Assembly: GCA_016722465.1 (NCBI GenBank) | Contig: JADKJC010000002.1 | Span: 193,501-257,500, forward strand | DNA from: Chitinophagaceae bacterium | GTDB lineage: Bacteria; Bacteroidota; Bacteroidia; Chitinophagales; Chitinophagaceae | DNA: 64,000 bases | Direction of reading: 5' to 3' | Part shown: piece after piece, positions 39,213-49,387 of the stretch | Position numbering within the stretch: the first letter of the stretch is position 1 | Layout: each line of letters starts with the position of its first letter | The notes under the pieces: model-generated | The model's input: the letters and a program-made list of their open reading frames with translations, nothing else | What the model was told of the DNA's origin: nothing | The model's database searches: none | Program-made: the position numbers and the translations under genes

Positions 39213-39522
39213 TTATTTCCTTCTTTCATAATGCATCCTGCTATCCTCAGCGTTGTTTGCTTCATTGAACAACAATGATAAATTTTTCAATCGCATTCCT
39301 GATTTTGCTGCTACGGATTGTTGAGCATGGATGTACCGGCAAGCTATAGTTGCCTGCCGGCGACCGGTTAAATCGTTAGCGTTTTTTAATACAGGAGCAA
39401 GGGAGATAAACCTAACCTGGTGATGCCACGCATTGCTGAGTACAAATCAACCTGCCATCTAATATTATATGATTGTTATGCTGGAAAAGGAGCTTCAAAA
39501 GTAAGGCCACCTGGAATAAAAA

Positions 39523-39548
39523 ACCCGGCCACTAAAAGTGAACCGGGT
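39523..39548 (-). terminator. Terminator of the glutamine synthetase gene
   Basis: ACCCGG / CCGGGT arms with an inner CAC/GTG pairing, followed on the minus strand by six T. It lies 62 bp past the stop. Confidence 0.8.
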
Positions 39549-39609
39549 AATTTTACGATTGCTTGCCAGCTATTTTACAAGTACGGTAAACCGTAATTTT
39601 TATACAATT

Positions 39610-41802
39610 TTATCTCAGGAACAGCATTTCCCTGTACTTAGGCAGTTGCCAGTAAGTGTCATCCAATACCAATTCTAATTTATCTACCTGGTAACGGATT
39701 TCATCAAAATATTTGCCTTTTACATTATCACAATAAGCAATGGCTTTTTCTTTAGTATCGGTAATATCATTTGCTTTTTTCCTTTCTTCGATCATGCTTT
39801 TTACACCGGCACTCATCGCATTAATGTGTTTGCTGATATCTTTAATGATATCCAGCTGGCTGCTGTAAGCAGAAGCATCCAAACCAGTTTCTTTCATGCC
39901 CTTGATATTTTCAAGCAATACATTCTGGTATTTAACTGCCGATGGCAATATTACAGATGTTGCCAGCTCGCCCATGATCCTTGCTTCTATCTGTACTTTT
40001 TTAATGTAAGCTTCCAGCATAATTTCATGCCTTGCTTCCAGTTCTGCATGATTGTACACATCATTACTTTCAAATAAATGTTTCGCTTTGTCTGTGATGT
40101 ATGCATCCAGCGCCAATGGTGTAGTTTTTACATTTGGCAAACCTCTTCTTGCTGCTTCAGCTGCCCATTCATCGCTGTAACCATCGCCTTCAAACAATAC
40201 AGATTTACTTTCTACAATGTATTTCTGTATCACATGCATGATAGCGATCTCTTTCTTTTCACCCTTTTCAATAATTGCATCCACATCTTTCTTAAATGTT
40301 TTTAAAGTATCTGCAACAATCGTGTTAAGCACAGTCATTGCATTGGCGCAGTTGGCCGCAGAACCTACTGCACGGAACTCAAATTTATTTCCGGTAAATG
40401 CAAAAGGAGAAGTACGGTTCCTGTCGGTATTGTCCAGCATCAACTCTGGAATCGTTTTATGAATATCCAGTTTCAGCATGGCTTCATCCTGCTCATCAAA
40501 CTTGTCACCCACACGGGTTTCTACCTGGTTCAATACTTCGGTAAGATACTTACCGATAAAAATTGAAATAATGGCTGGTGGAGCTTCATTGGCACCCAGG
40601 CGGTGGTCATTACCTGCACTGGCAATAGAAGCCCTTAATAATTCACAGTAATCATGTACCGCTTTAATGGTATTAACAAAGAAAGTTAAGAACATCAGGT
40701 TGGTTTTCGGTGTCTTGCCCGGAGCCAGCAGGTTTACACCTGTATCAGTAGCAATACTCCAGTTGTTGTGCTTACCACTGCCGTTGATGCCGGCAAATGG
40801 TTTTTCATGCAGCAATACTTTGAGGTTATGCCTTTTTGCAACCCTAGTCATTACATCCATCAATAAAGTATTGTGATCAACTGCCAGGTTAGCTTCTTCA
40901 AATATTGGAGCACACTCAAACTGTGACGGCGCTACCTCATTGTGCCTTGTACGCAATGGAATGCCCAGTTTGTAGGACTCATTTTCAAAATCTCTCATGT
41001 AGGCATACACTCTTTCTGGTATGGCACCAAAATAATGATCTTCCAACTGCTGTCCTTTAGCAGGTGCATGACCAAACACGGTACGTCCACACATGGTGAG
41101 ATCCGGGCGGGCATTGGCCAGGCCGGCATCAATAACAAAATATTCCTGCTCCCATCCTAAAGTAGCAGTAACCTTGGTTACATTCTTATCAAAATACTGA
41201 CAAACATCAACAGCGGCTTTATCCAAAGCAACCAATGCTTTTATCAATGGCGTTTTAGCATCCAGTGATTCACCGGTATAAGAAACAAAAATAGTAGGGA
41301 TACACAACGTTTTCCCTTCACCGATCTCCATGATAAACGGAGGTGAAGAAGGGTCCCATCCAGTATATCCACGGGCTTCAAAAGTTGCCCTCAATCCTCC
41401 GGAAGGAAATGAAGAAGCATCCGGCTCCTGTTGAATCAATGCAGCACCTTCAAACTCTTCGATAGGTGTTCCATCTCCTTTTAAGGTAAAAAATGAGTCG
41501 TGCTTCTCCGCAGACAGATCTGTTAATGGCTGAAACCAGTGAGTATAGTGTGTAACTCCCTTGCTCTCTGCCCATGCCTTTAAACCATTTGCAATCTGGT
41601 TGCCCATGCTGCGGTCGATCTTTTTGCCACTTTTAGTGGAACCTACTAAACTTTTATATGCCTCGTCGCTTAAATACTGACGGGCCACTCTTAATGTAAA
41701 AACATTTTCACCAAAAATTGCGGTAACTTTTGGAGAGCCTTTTACATTTACTTCTTTGTGTGATTCCAAATTGTCAATTGCCTTGAAACGTAAAGATTGC
41801 AT
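39610..41802 (-). CDS. glnN: Glutamine synthetase, type III
   Basis: Makes glutamine from glutamate, ammonia and ATP in the cytosol. At 730 residues it has the GSIII length (GSI and GSII are about 450 and 350). Seen in order: HYTHWFQPLTDLSAEKHDSF, GWEQEYFVID, NEVAPSQFECAPIFEEANLA, HEKPFAGINGSGKHNNWSI, LGANEAPPAIISIFIG and NRTSPFAFTGNKFEFRAVGS, the family's nucleotide, metal and glutamate-binding segments. GSIII is the usual form in Bacteroidota. Monocistronic with its own terminator. A perfect palindrome 52 bp upstream may be a control site. Confidence 0.97.
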   Translation of the reverse strand: MQSLRFKAIDNLESHKEVNVKGSPKVTAIFGENVFTLRVARQYLSDEAYKSLVGSTKSGKKIDRSMGNQIANGLKAWAESKGVTHYTHWFQPLTDLSAEKHDSFFTLKGDGTPIEEFEGAALIQQEPDASSFPSGGLRATFEARGYTGWDPSSPPFIMEIGEGKTLCIPTIFVSYTGESLDAKTPLIKALVALDKAAVDVCQYFDKNVTKVTATLGWEQEYFVIDAGLANARPDLTMCGRTVFGHAPAKGQQLEDHYFGAIPERVYAYMRDFENESYKLGIPLRTRHNEVAPSQFECAPIFEEANLAVDHNTLLMDVMTRVAKRHNLKVLLHEKPFAGINGSGKHNNWSIATDTGVNLLAPGKTPKTNLMFLTFFVNTIKAVHDYCELLRASIASAGNDHRLGANEAPPAIISIFIGKYLTEVLNQVETRVGDKFDEQDEAMLKLDIHKTIPELMLDNTDRNRTSPFAFTGNKFEFRAVGSAANCANAMTVLNTIVADTLKTFKKDVDAIIEKGEKKEIAIMHVIQKYIVESKSVLFEGDGYSDEWAAEAARRGLPNVKTTPLALDAYITDKAKHLFESNDVYNHAELEARHEIMLEAYIKKVQIEARIMGELATSVILPSAVKYQNVLLENIKGMKETGLDASAYSSQLDIIKDISKHINAMSAGVKSMIEERKKANDITDTKEKAIAYCDNVKGKYFDEIRYQVDKLELVLDDTYWQLPKYREMLFLR

Positions 41803-41854
41803 ATTTTTTAAGATTTTGAGGTCACAAAATAAGACATTTTATTTCAATAAATCA

Positions 41855-41870
41855 TTTTACCCAGGTAAAA
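41855..41870. promoter_or_regulatory. Perfect 16-bp palindrome upstream of glnN
   Basis: TTTTACC-CA-GGTAAAA, 7-bp arms with a 2-bp spacer, centred about 60 bp before the glnN start. The geometry fits an operator. The regulator is unknown. Confidence 0.45.
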
Positions 41871-41912
41871 ATAGGTTTAAGTAGGCAAAATGTGAAAAAA
41901 TTTAAATATTAT

Positions 41913-43175
41913 TTATTTTTTTAACTTGAATATATTTTTTACCGCATCCCAATCAGTATTGAGGACAAACGGGCCCAGCAGGAAGGGTAGATAAATTGAC
42001 CTGTAGCGGACTATGGCTCCAATAACAGGAACAGTATAACCAATAACAAGGCAAACGGATAAGCCAAAGAAAAGCCCAAAAAGCACAAATGGGTTATTCA
42101 GTAATGGTTTGCTTTTTTGAAAGAATAAAAAAACTAATATCAACAGTTCATAAAACAGCAGCTCAAAGCAGAGGGGCAATAATAGTTTTGAAAGAGAAAT
42201 ATCTGTTATAAAAGGCCTGCATAAACTATGCTGAAAAGCCTGTGGAGCATTTTTCAAATAACTTACAACATTCGGCTCTAAATTTTTTAATGCGATAGTG
42301 GTATTACCTTTTTCAAGACCTAAAAAATCGGATTGTTTTTGTGCCATATATAAAGGAAGGTTCACCGACGGAACTACCCGGTGCAGATTAAAAAACACAA
42401 TAGCTGAAAATAAATAAACTGTTGCAAAAACCTTTACAGGGGAATAGCTGGTTTTATAAGTTAGTATTACCGCTGCCAGTGCAGGCAGTATGGCAAACAG
42501 GATAAAATTCCTGAAAAAGAAGAGTAATAGCAATGAAACAGTAATAAACAAAATCCTTTTAAAAACAAACCCTGTAAAATGCAAAGCGTAATACACATTA
42601 AACACAATCACACCAATGGTCGCCAGCATCAGTCCATCTTTATGAATAGTACTGCTGTAAAACAGCAATGAAGGCAGCAGGAACACCAACATTACAACCA
42701 GCCAGGTATCGGCCTTGTAAACAGCTTTAAATATCCTGTACAATCCTATATGTCCAAAAAAAATGAGAAAGTTATAGAGTATTACATTAACATAATAATT
42801 ACCACCGCTGAAAATATCAAATACTGACAAGAGTTTTATGATCAGGTTTGTCTTCAGATCGTTCCAGTAAGAATTTTGCGTTTGCAGCACACCTTCATAG
42901 GCGTAACTGTACCCGGTATAAAATAGGTTGGTGAAATATTCTTTGGGGTTTAAAAAAAGCAAATGATACTCTGTCAATCCCTCATTATGATAATTCCATG
43001 TATCAGTACCCCTTGTTAAATGTGCAATCCATCCACCAGCCATTCCAGAAGCCACTTTGCATATAAAAAGCCCAATGATTATTTTGTTGCCAAGGCCTGC
43101 ATTTTTAATGAACCTGATTTTGGTAAGGCTCCAGCTTAATACAATTAACCACAAAAAAAATATCAGGTAGCTCAT
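41913..43175 (-). CDS. Multi-pass membrane protein of unknown function
   Basis: A 420-residue protein with about ten hydrophobic segments (e.g. VMLVFLLPSLLFYSS, ILFITVSLLLLFFF and NPFVLFGLFFGLSVCLVIGY). Between the first segments is a polar loop with WIAHLTRGTDTWNYHNEG. The fold resembles polytopic glycan polymerases or GT-C glycosyltransferases of surface polysaccharide synthesis, and YSSTIHKDGLMLATIGVIVF is a segment I have seen in such proteins. No firm catalytic motif, so the role is open. It is divergent from purL. Confidence 0.6.
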   Translation of the reverse strand: MSYLIFFLWLIVLSWSLTKIRFIKNAGLGNKIIIGLFICKVASGMAGGWIAHLTRGTDTWNYHNEGLTEYHLLFLNPKEYFTNLFYTGYSYAYEGVLQTQNSYWNDLKTNLIIKLLSVFDIFSGGNYYVNVILYNFLIFFGHIGLYRIFKAVYKADTWLVVMLVFLLPSLLFYSSTIHKDGLMLATIGVIVFNVYYALHFTGFVFKRILFITVSLLLLFFFRNFILFAILPALAAVILTYKTSYSPVKVFATVYLFSAIVFFNLHRVVPSVNLPLYMAQKQSDFLGLEKGNTTIALKNLEPNVVSYLKNAPQAFQHSLCRPFITDISLSKLLLPLCFELLFYELLILVFLFFQKSKPLLNNPFVLFGLFFGLSVCLVIGYTVPVIGAIVRYRSIYLPFLLGPFVLNTDWDAVKNIFKLKK

Positions 43176-43246
43176 TAAAAAAATTAATGGGGGAAGTTAG
43201 TTAAAATAATAAATACTCATCTTCTGCATAAAATGAATACAGTTTG

Positions 43247-43254
43247 TACTTTCG
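43247..43254 (+). promoter_or_regulatory. purL: Candidate -7 box of purL
   Basis: TACTTTCG matches TAnnTTTG at 7 of 8 positions and ends 18 bp before the purL ATG. Confidence 0.45.
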
Positions 43255-43272
43255 CAATCTCTAAAACGCATT

Positions 43273-45509
43273 ATGGAAATCACCGCACAAACCGCCGCCG
43301 AACTTCGCCTTACTGAAGATGAATTTGAATTGATTAAACAAAAACTAGGTCGCATCCCTAATTTTACTGAACTATGCTGCTTCAGCGCCATGTGGAGTGA
43401 ACACTGCAGTTATAAGAATTCCATCAAGTGGCTTAAAACATTACCAAGGGAGGGAAAGAAGATGCTGGTGAAAGCCGGTGAAGAGAATGCCGGGCTGATG
43501 GATATTGGCGATGGATATGGTGTAGTATTTAAAATTGAAAGCCATAATCACCCCAGTGCCATTGAACCTTTCCAGGGTGCAGCAACTGGCGTGGGAGGTA
43601 TCCACCGTGATATATTTACCATGGGTGCAAGGCCCATCGCCTCACTCAATTCATTGCGCTTTGGAAAATTATCCGAAGCAAAAACACAGCATTTATTGGC
43701 GGGTGTGGTGCATGGCATCGGCCATTATGGCAACTGCTTTGGGGTACCTACAGTGGGTGGTGAAATTTATTTCGAGGAATGTTATCATACCAATCCCCTG
43801 GTAAATGCCATGAGTGTGGGTGTATTGAAAAATGGAGAGACTGTTTCTGCTACCTCAGGCAATGTAAAAGGCAATCCAGTTTTTTTTGTGGGCAGTGCAA
43901 CTGGTAAAGATGGCATTGGGGGTGCCTCATTTGCTTCAGCCAATATTACTGCAGACAGTGCAGAAGATCTGCCGGCAGTGCAGGTGGGTGACCCCTTCCA
44001 GGAAAAAAAATTACTGGAAGCCTGCCTGGAAGTAATTAAAACAAATGCATTGGTGGGCATGCAGGACATGGGCGCTGCAGGCATCATCTGCTCCACTGCA
44101 GAGATGAGTGCCAAAGGCAAAGCAGGCATGAAAATTTATTTAGACAACGTACCGATGCGACAGCAAAACATGAAAGCGTGGGAACTATTGCTGAGTGAAA
44201 GCCAGGAGCGGATGCTGATGGTGGTGGAAAAAGGAAAAGAAGAAGCAGTAAAAAGAGTTTTTGAAAAATGGGACCTCCCCTGCAGTGAGATTGGTGAAGT
44301 AACGGATGATGGCATGTTACAATTTTTCATGAATGGCGTATTGGAAGCTGCAGTACCAGCCGAAGAATTGGTACTCGGCGGGGGCGCTCCTCAATATGAA
44401 AGGGAATATATTGTTCCAGCATATTTAGATGAAATAAAAAAGTTTGATGCTGCATTGATTGCCGTTCCAGCCGATCTGAAGAAAGTAGCTGAACAAATAA
44501 TTGAAATACCAAATATTGCCAGCAAGCGCTGGGTGTATGAACAATACGACAGTATGGTGGGGACAGGGAGTGTAAGCACCAACGCACCAAGTGATGCAGC
44601 CGTGGTAATTGCAAAGCCCACCAACAAAGCCCTGGCATTAACAACAGATTGCAACAGCCGTTATGTATTTGCAGATCCGTATAAAGGTGCTATGATCGCT
44701 GTAGCAGAAGCTGCAAGGAATATTGTTTGCAGCGGTGGTCAACCCCTGGGCATCACCAACTGCCTCAACTTTGGCAATCCCTATAATCCTGAAGTGTATT
44801 ACCAATTTGTAAATGCCATCAAAGGCATGGGGAAGCCTGTATAAAATTTGACACCCCGGTAACCGGTGGCAATGTAGGCTTTTATAACCAATCGCCTGAC
44901 GGGCCCGTATACCCCACTCCAACCATTGGAATGGTGGGTATGATGGACACCGTGGATGCAAAGATGACCATGGATTTTAAAGCAGCTGGTGATGTGATCA
45001 TTTTAATAGGCAGCAGCAAAGATGATATCAACTCATCTGAATACCTTCATAAAATTCACGGCGTGGAATACAGCCCTGCACCTTATTTTGACCTGGATGA
45101 AGAATTTATACTGCAAAAAGCTATCAGCAAACTGATCAGTGATCAACTGGTACAATCTGCACATGATGTAAGTGAGGGTGGCTTGTTTATTACTCTTATA
45201 GAAAGTTGCTTTAACCGCAACCTTGGGTTTGAAATAAACACCGATTCTTCCTTAAGAAAAGATGCCTATCTTTTTGGTGAAGCACAAAGCCGTGTAGTGG
45301 TTTCTGTAAATGACAAACAATTGGCTGCTTTGAAAAATGTGTTGGCTTTAAGTATCCCTTTTGAAAAATTAGGAACCGTCACTGCCGGAGGTATTACCAT
45401 TGATCAGGAAGATTTTGGAAAGATCAGCAGCTGGAAACTAAAATATGACAATGCCATCAGTAACCTGCTGGCAGGGCATGATGGAGAGCAGGCCTTGAGC
45501 ATGATTTAA
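43273..45509 (+). CDS. purL: Phosphoribosylformylglycinamidine synthase subunit PurL (one-base frame break)
   Basis: ATP-dependent amidation of FGAR to FGAM in purine synthesis. The repaired protein is 745 residues, the length of the small PurL that works with PurQ and PurS. It begins MEITAQTAAELRLTEDEF and has IPNFTELCCFSAMWSEHCSY, IESHNHPSAIEPFQGAATG and DMGAAGIICSTAEMSAKGKA of the first half, and ALTTDCNSRYVFADPYKGA and SPDGPVYPTPTIGMVG of the second. The frame breaks in GGGG at 44829-44832; a fifth G turns GMGKPV-stop into GMGEACIKFDTPVTGGN. Loss of PurL would make the cell a purine auxotroph, so an error is likely. proC follows 10 bp later. Confidence 0.92.
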
Positions 45510-45519
45510 AAAAGACAAC

Positions 45520-46314
45520 ATGAGTAAAAAAATTGCTATTATCGGCGGAGGGAATCTTGGTACAGCTATCGCAGAGGGATTGATTAAAAGTAAATTCAGC
45601 AAGCCTGCTGATATTACTGTAACCAAAAGAAACATCAGCACCCTGCAGGCGCTGGCTAAAAAAGGGGTGCAGGTCACCGCTGATAACAATGCGGCCATCC
45701 GCAACAGTGAGCTGGTGATCTTAGCGATCAAACCTTTCCAGGTAGCGGATGTACTCAACAGTGTAAAAAAAGACCTTACTTCCAGTCACATCCTGGTATC
45801 TGTTGTTACCGGGGTACTTATTAATGATATTGCCGAAACGATTAAAAAGAAAATACCGGTATGCCGTGCCATGCCCAACACTGCCATTGCTATACAGGAA
45901 AGCATGACCTGCCTTAGCTTCAGCAACACTACTTCGGAACAGGTAGCTTTTGTAAAAGGCTTGTTTGAAACTGTGGGTAAGGTTACCGTGATCGATGAAA
46001 AACTAATGGATGCAGCAACGGTACTGGGAGCTTGTGGTACCGCTTATGCCATGCGTTATATCAGGGCCAATATACAGGGCGGCATTGAAATTGGGTTTGA
46101 TTCAGTAACCGCCACGCTTATTGCTGCACAAACAGTAAAAGGGGCTGCTGAATTATTATTGCAAAAAGGCACACATCCTGAGCAGGAGATCGATAAAGTG
46201 ACCACTCCCAAAGGTTGCACCATCGCAGGTTTAAATGAGATGGAACACCAGGGCTTCAGTTCTTCATTAATCAAAGGCATTGCCACCAGCTATAATAAAA
46301 TTGTAAAGGGATAA
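45520..46314 (+). CDS. proC: Pyrroline-5-carboxylate reductase
   Basis: Last step of proline synthesis, reducing P5C with NAD(P)H. The product is 264 residues. The Rossmann motif is IAIIGGGNLGTAIAEGL at the start. LAIKPFQVADVL, VTGVLINDIAETI and CRAMPNTAIAIQESMT follow, and the C-terminal helical domain keeps TVKGAAELLL and VTTPKGCTIAGLNEME, the P5C-binding region. Probably cotranscribed with purL (10-bp gap); the two pathways are unrelated. Confidence 0.95.
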   Translation: MSKKIAIIGGGNLGTAIAEGLIKSKFSKPADITVTKRNISTLQALAKKGVQVTADNNAAIRNSELVILAIKPFQVADVLNSVKKDLTSSHILVSVVTGVLINDIAETIKKKIPVCRAMPNTAIAIQESMTCLSFSNTTSEQVAFVKGLFETVGKVTVIDEKLMDAATVLGACGTAYAMRYIRANIQGGIEIGFDSVTATLIAAQTVKGAAELLLQKGTHPEQEIDKVTTPKGCTIAGLNEMEHQGFSSSLIKGIATSYNKIVKG

Positions 46315-46315
46315 T

Positions 46316-47254
46316 TTATTCCAATTTGCCCGTTTCCATATTTACTATTACAGGAGATGAGGAAGTATCTTCCTGAGCAGTTGTTTTTACATTCCCCAAC
46401 AGCAAAAAAGTGTTTTCAGCGGCAAAGGCTTTACTATAATGCTTTCCATTTTTAATGTACAACTGACCATTATACAAGCACCCCCATATTTTCGCTGCAA
46501 GCGCCTCCCCTTCCCCCGTTCTTTCAAAAGATATCCTGTACTGATCTTTAAAGTCAGATAATGAAAAGCTGGTGTTATAAAGCCGCCCTTTAAGGAAATC
46601 ACTGAATGATAAAAACAACCCGCTGTCCTTCAGGCTATCAACAGGCGGTTGCTTTTGTTGCAACGCCAGCCTCACAAAATCATTTTTAAGATAGCGTTTT
46701 TCATAATGGTTTTGCTGCAGCGGAAAAGCATTCAGCATATCTTCAATAAAAAAAGCCGGCAGGTCTTTGTATTCATACTGTACAATGGCGTGCCGTTTTA
46801 AGAGCGTATCCATCTTGCCCCTGAAAAAAAAACTATCTGCTCTTTTTGTAAAAAACAATGCCTTTACATGGCAACTCATCTCCTGGTCTTTAACAGAATT
46901 CCGTGACATCCAGAAATTTTTCAGCACCACAACGATACTATCAACAATGGTGGACGAATCGTGTTTTATCTTAACAGCACTGTTCAACTCTTCTTCAAAG
47001 AGCCTGGAAGTACTGATTTTCCTGAACCCGGCCTTCGCATTCTGCTGAATAAACCCTGAAAACGCTTTTAACCAACGGGCATCTATAAAACGGATGCCTG
47101 CATAGCGGGAATAACTTTCAGGCAGATTGAAATGAGTTATAGTAACCAGTTCGGTTCGGATGGATGCCGGGTCTCTGGCATGTATCAGCTCCCGCTGTGC
47201 CGGGCAAATTTTTGAAACAATCAGCAGCAGTACTATAAAGTAAATCCTCATCAA
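46316..47254 (-). CDS. Exported hypothetical protein, 312 aa
   Basis: Signal peptide MMRIYFIVLLLIVSKICPAQ; the mature part begins RELIHARDPASIR. No membrane segment later and no lipobox. Features that can be seen are alternating charged strands and a region WMSRNSVKDQEMSCHVKALF. I recognise no family. It ends one base after the proC stop codon, tail to tail, with no terminator hairpin between them. Confidence 0.72.
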   Translation of the reverse strand: MMRIYFIVLLLIVSKICPAQRELIHARDPASIRTELVTITHFNLPESYSRYAGIRFIDARWLKAFSGFIQQNAKAGFRKISTSRLFEEELNSAVKIKHDSSTIVDSIVVVLKNFWMSRNSVKDQEMSCHVKALFFTKRADSFFFRGKMDTLLKRHAIVQYEYKDLPAFFIEDMLNAFPLQQNHYEKRYLKNDFVRLALQQKQPPVDSLKDSGLFLSFSDFLKGRLYNTSFSLSDFKDQYRISFERTGEGEALAAKIWGCLYNGQLYIKNGKHYSKAFAAENTFLLLGNVKTTAQEDTSSSPVIVNMETGKLE

Positions 47255-47382
47255 CTATAGACTAATTTGAAACAGTTAAGATAAAATATTTTTTGACAGT
47301 AAAGCTGAATGTTGCTTTTGCATAAAGATCAAATCAATTGCAACAATGGGGCAAAAGCTTTCCATCAATACCGGCATACCTA

Positions 47383-48470
47383 TTAGCTTGAAGCACGGCG
47401 GTAAAAAAAATAAGTAAGCAGCCCGAAAGCAATGTTAGGCACCCATGCTGCCAATAGTGCAGGGAAGTTACCCTTGGTTGCAAACACGATTGAAAATCGG
47501 GAAAACAAGATGTACAACACACTCAGTAATACACCAATGGCAAGGTGAAATCCACTGCCACCTCTTACTTTTTTGACGACAATATGGCGCCGATCAACGT
47601 TAATATCAACACAGATACCGGGATCGCATCCCGGTTGTAACGTTCTACCAGCAGGTCATTGATGCCCTCGGTACCCCTGAGTTTTTGTAATGCGATCAGT
47701 TCATTTAATTCAACCGTGGTTAACCTGTCTTTTAAAAACTCATCCCGCCTTAAATCCCTGGGCTTAAAATTATACTGCATAGTAAGTGTTGGGCTACGCC
47801 TTACCGTTTCTTTGTCACCCGAAAGGGTCCGTTCTATCACACCACTCAGCTTCCATTTTTTAATTGCGGTATCCCAGGCAATGGCATCGCTCCTCAGGTT
47901 ATATACCAGCTGGTTATTGGCAAACCTTTGCACAAAAAAATTACCCCCGCTTTTATTGGTGGTATCGAAATAACGGATGCCTGCATACGAATTGGAATCG
48001 ATCCTGAAATAATAATTACGGCCGGAAAAGTTACTGGCATAATCCAGTGAACTCGGAATGTACTTGGCTTCAAAGCTGCTCCACTGCATATTGGCTTTGG
48101 GCAAAACGATGTGGTAGCCACCCCATAACAACAATGCTAAAAAACTTCCCCCAATCCAGTATGGAAGCAAAAAACGCCGGAAACTGATGCCGCTGCTGAG
48201 AATGGCAATATTCTCCGATCGGTCTGCCATTTTGGAAGTAAAGAATATCACTGCAATAAAAACAAACAACGGAAAAAGCATGGCATCGATCCTTGGAATA
48301 AACCCTCCATAATAGTCAATAAATATCCGCCATGGCGACAGGTGGGACTTTACAAAATCATCCGTTTTTTCACTGATATCAATTACCACTACCACCAGTG
48401 TCATCAGCAAAATGCAGAAAAAGAAAGTAGTTAAAAACTTCTTCAATATATAGCGGTCAATTTTCTTCAT
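47383..48470 (-). CDS. lptG: LPS export permease LptG (one-base frame break)
   Basis: Inner-membrane permease of the LptBFG complex that moves LPS to the outer membrane. Start at 48470 (MKKIDRYILKKFL) gives 362 residues after repair. Three N-terminal membrane segments (FFFCILLMTLVVVVIDI, AMLFPLFVFIAVIFF and LPYWIGGSFLALLLWG) flank a periplasmic beta-jellyroll region, and three more follow in the C-terminal part. The break is in the six-A run at 47569-47574 (coding strand): a seventh A changes ILSSKK-stop into SKKVRGGSGFHLAIGVLLS and continues to FFYRRASS. As LPS transport is essential, a sequence error is probable. Neighbour of an OmpA gene and tgt. Confidence 0.9.
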
Positions 48471-48550
48471 CGTTGGTGGCTGCAAAACTAACTGAAATTG
48501 ACGAATGGATAAGCAATGGCTGGTGGCTGACAAAAATCTTTAACAAAAAA

Positions 48551-48570
48551 GCCCCCGTTAATCCGGGGGC
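48551..48570 (-). terminator. Terminator of the OmpA-family gene
   Basis: GCCCCCG / CGGGGGC stem around TTAATC, followed on the minus strand by six T. It lies 20 bp after the stop codon. Confidence 0.88.
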
Positions 48571-48589
48571 TTCCAGAGTATTGAAAACC

Positions 48590-49297
48590 TTATTCTAATA
48601 TTTTAACTTCAGTACGCCTGTTCAGGCTCCTGCCTTCTGCTGTATCGTTTTCTGCAACTGGCATCGTCATTCCATACCCTTTAGAAGTAACTCTTTCCGC
48701 AGCAATGCCTTTCATTAAAAGGTAAGCCCTAACAGTATTTGCCCGGTTGGTAGAGAGGATCATGTTAGCATCTGCTTTCCCTACGTTATCTGTGTGTCCG
48801 CCTACTTCAATCTTTTCATCATCCTTTCTTTTCAGGTATTCCACCAGTTCATCCAGCACCGGATATGCTTCTGGTTTTAATTCAGCCTTACCGGTTTCAA
48901 AAGTACAGTTATCCAGCACGAAAGATTTAGGCGCTTCAAACTGTATATCCACCTTAAATGCGTTTTTATAAAACTGGTTATCCTTTAATGCCGGTATGTC
49001 CAGAATATTATAGCTCGTGCTGTCATTAAACCCAAGAATAAAAATTTCATACTTAGCGCCTGACGGAAGGCGAAGGGAAAACCTACCGGTGGAATCAGAC
49101 AATCCCTGGTACTCCCTTTTATTAAGCATGCTCCTGAACACAATGATTTCATTGTTTAGCATAGCGCCACTTTTTGCATCTACTATACTTACATCTACTT
49201 TGGCGTCTTTTGGTAAGTTCATCGGCTGTGCTGCTGTTTGTGCAAAGCCAATGAATGGAAGCATGAGTAAAAGAACAGCGTAAAACTTTTGTTTCAT
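48590..49297 (-). CDS. OmpA-family outer-membrane protein
   Basis: A 235-residue exported protein. Signal peptide MKQKFYAVLLLMLPFIGFAQ; residues about 30-110 form a carboxypeptidase-regulatory-like beta domain (DVSIVDAKSGAMLNNEIIVF, DSTGRFSLRLPSG). The C-terminal domain (about 125-235) is the OmpA peptidoglycan-binding fold: FETGKAELKPEAYPVLDEL, IEVGGHTDNVGKADAN, LSTNRANTVRAYLLMKGI and GRSLNRRTEVKI. It tethers the outer membrane to the cell wall. It lies between tgt and lptG on the same strand and has its own terminator. Confidence 0.92.
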   Translation of the reverse strand: MKQKFYAVLLLMLPFIGFAQTAAQPMNLPKDAKVDVSIVDAKSGAMLNNEIIVFRSMLNKREYQGLSDSTGRFSLRLPSGAKYEIFILGFNDSTSYNILDIPALKDNQFYKNAFKVDIQFEAPKSFVLDNCTFETGKAELKPEAYPVLDELVEYLKRKDDEKIEVGGHTDNVGKADANMILSTNRANTVRAYLLMKGIAAERVTSKGYGMTMPVAENDTAEGRSLNRRTEVKILE

Positions 49298-49387
49298 AAC
49301 CTGTTGATTTGTTTTTAAAGATAAAATAAAAAATCAATCCTGATTTTTCAATTATTATGCCATAAGGAAAATGCAGTGTTAACAATA

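Larger units (their letters stand above)
39165..39609. other. Gene-free stretch between converging genes
   Basis: Contains a terminator at each end (39179-39212 and 39523-39548) and a GC-rich hairpin at 39336-39360 (CCGGCA..TGCCGG arms with an inner GGCAA/TTGCC) without a T-tract. No gene seen. Confidence 0.6.

Noticed and set aside
39336..39360. GC-rich hairpin between the giant modular gene and glnN as a terminator
   Set aside because: No T-tract on either side, and both neighbours already have their own terminators.
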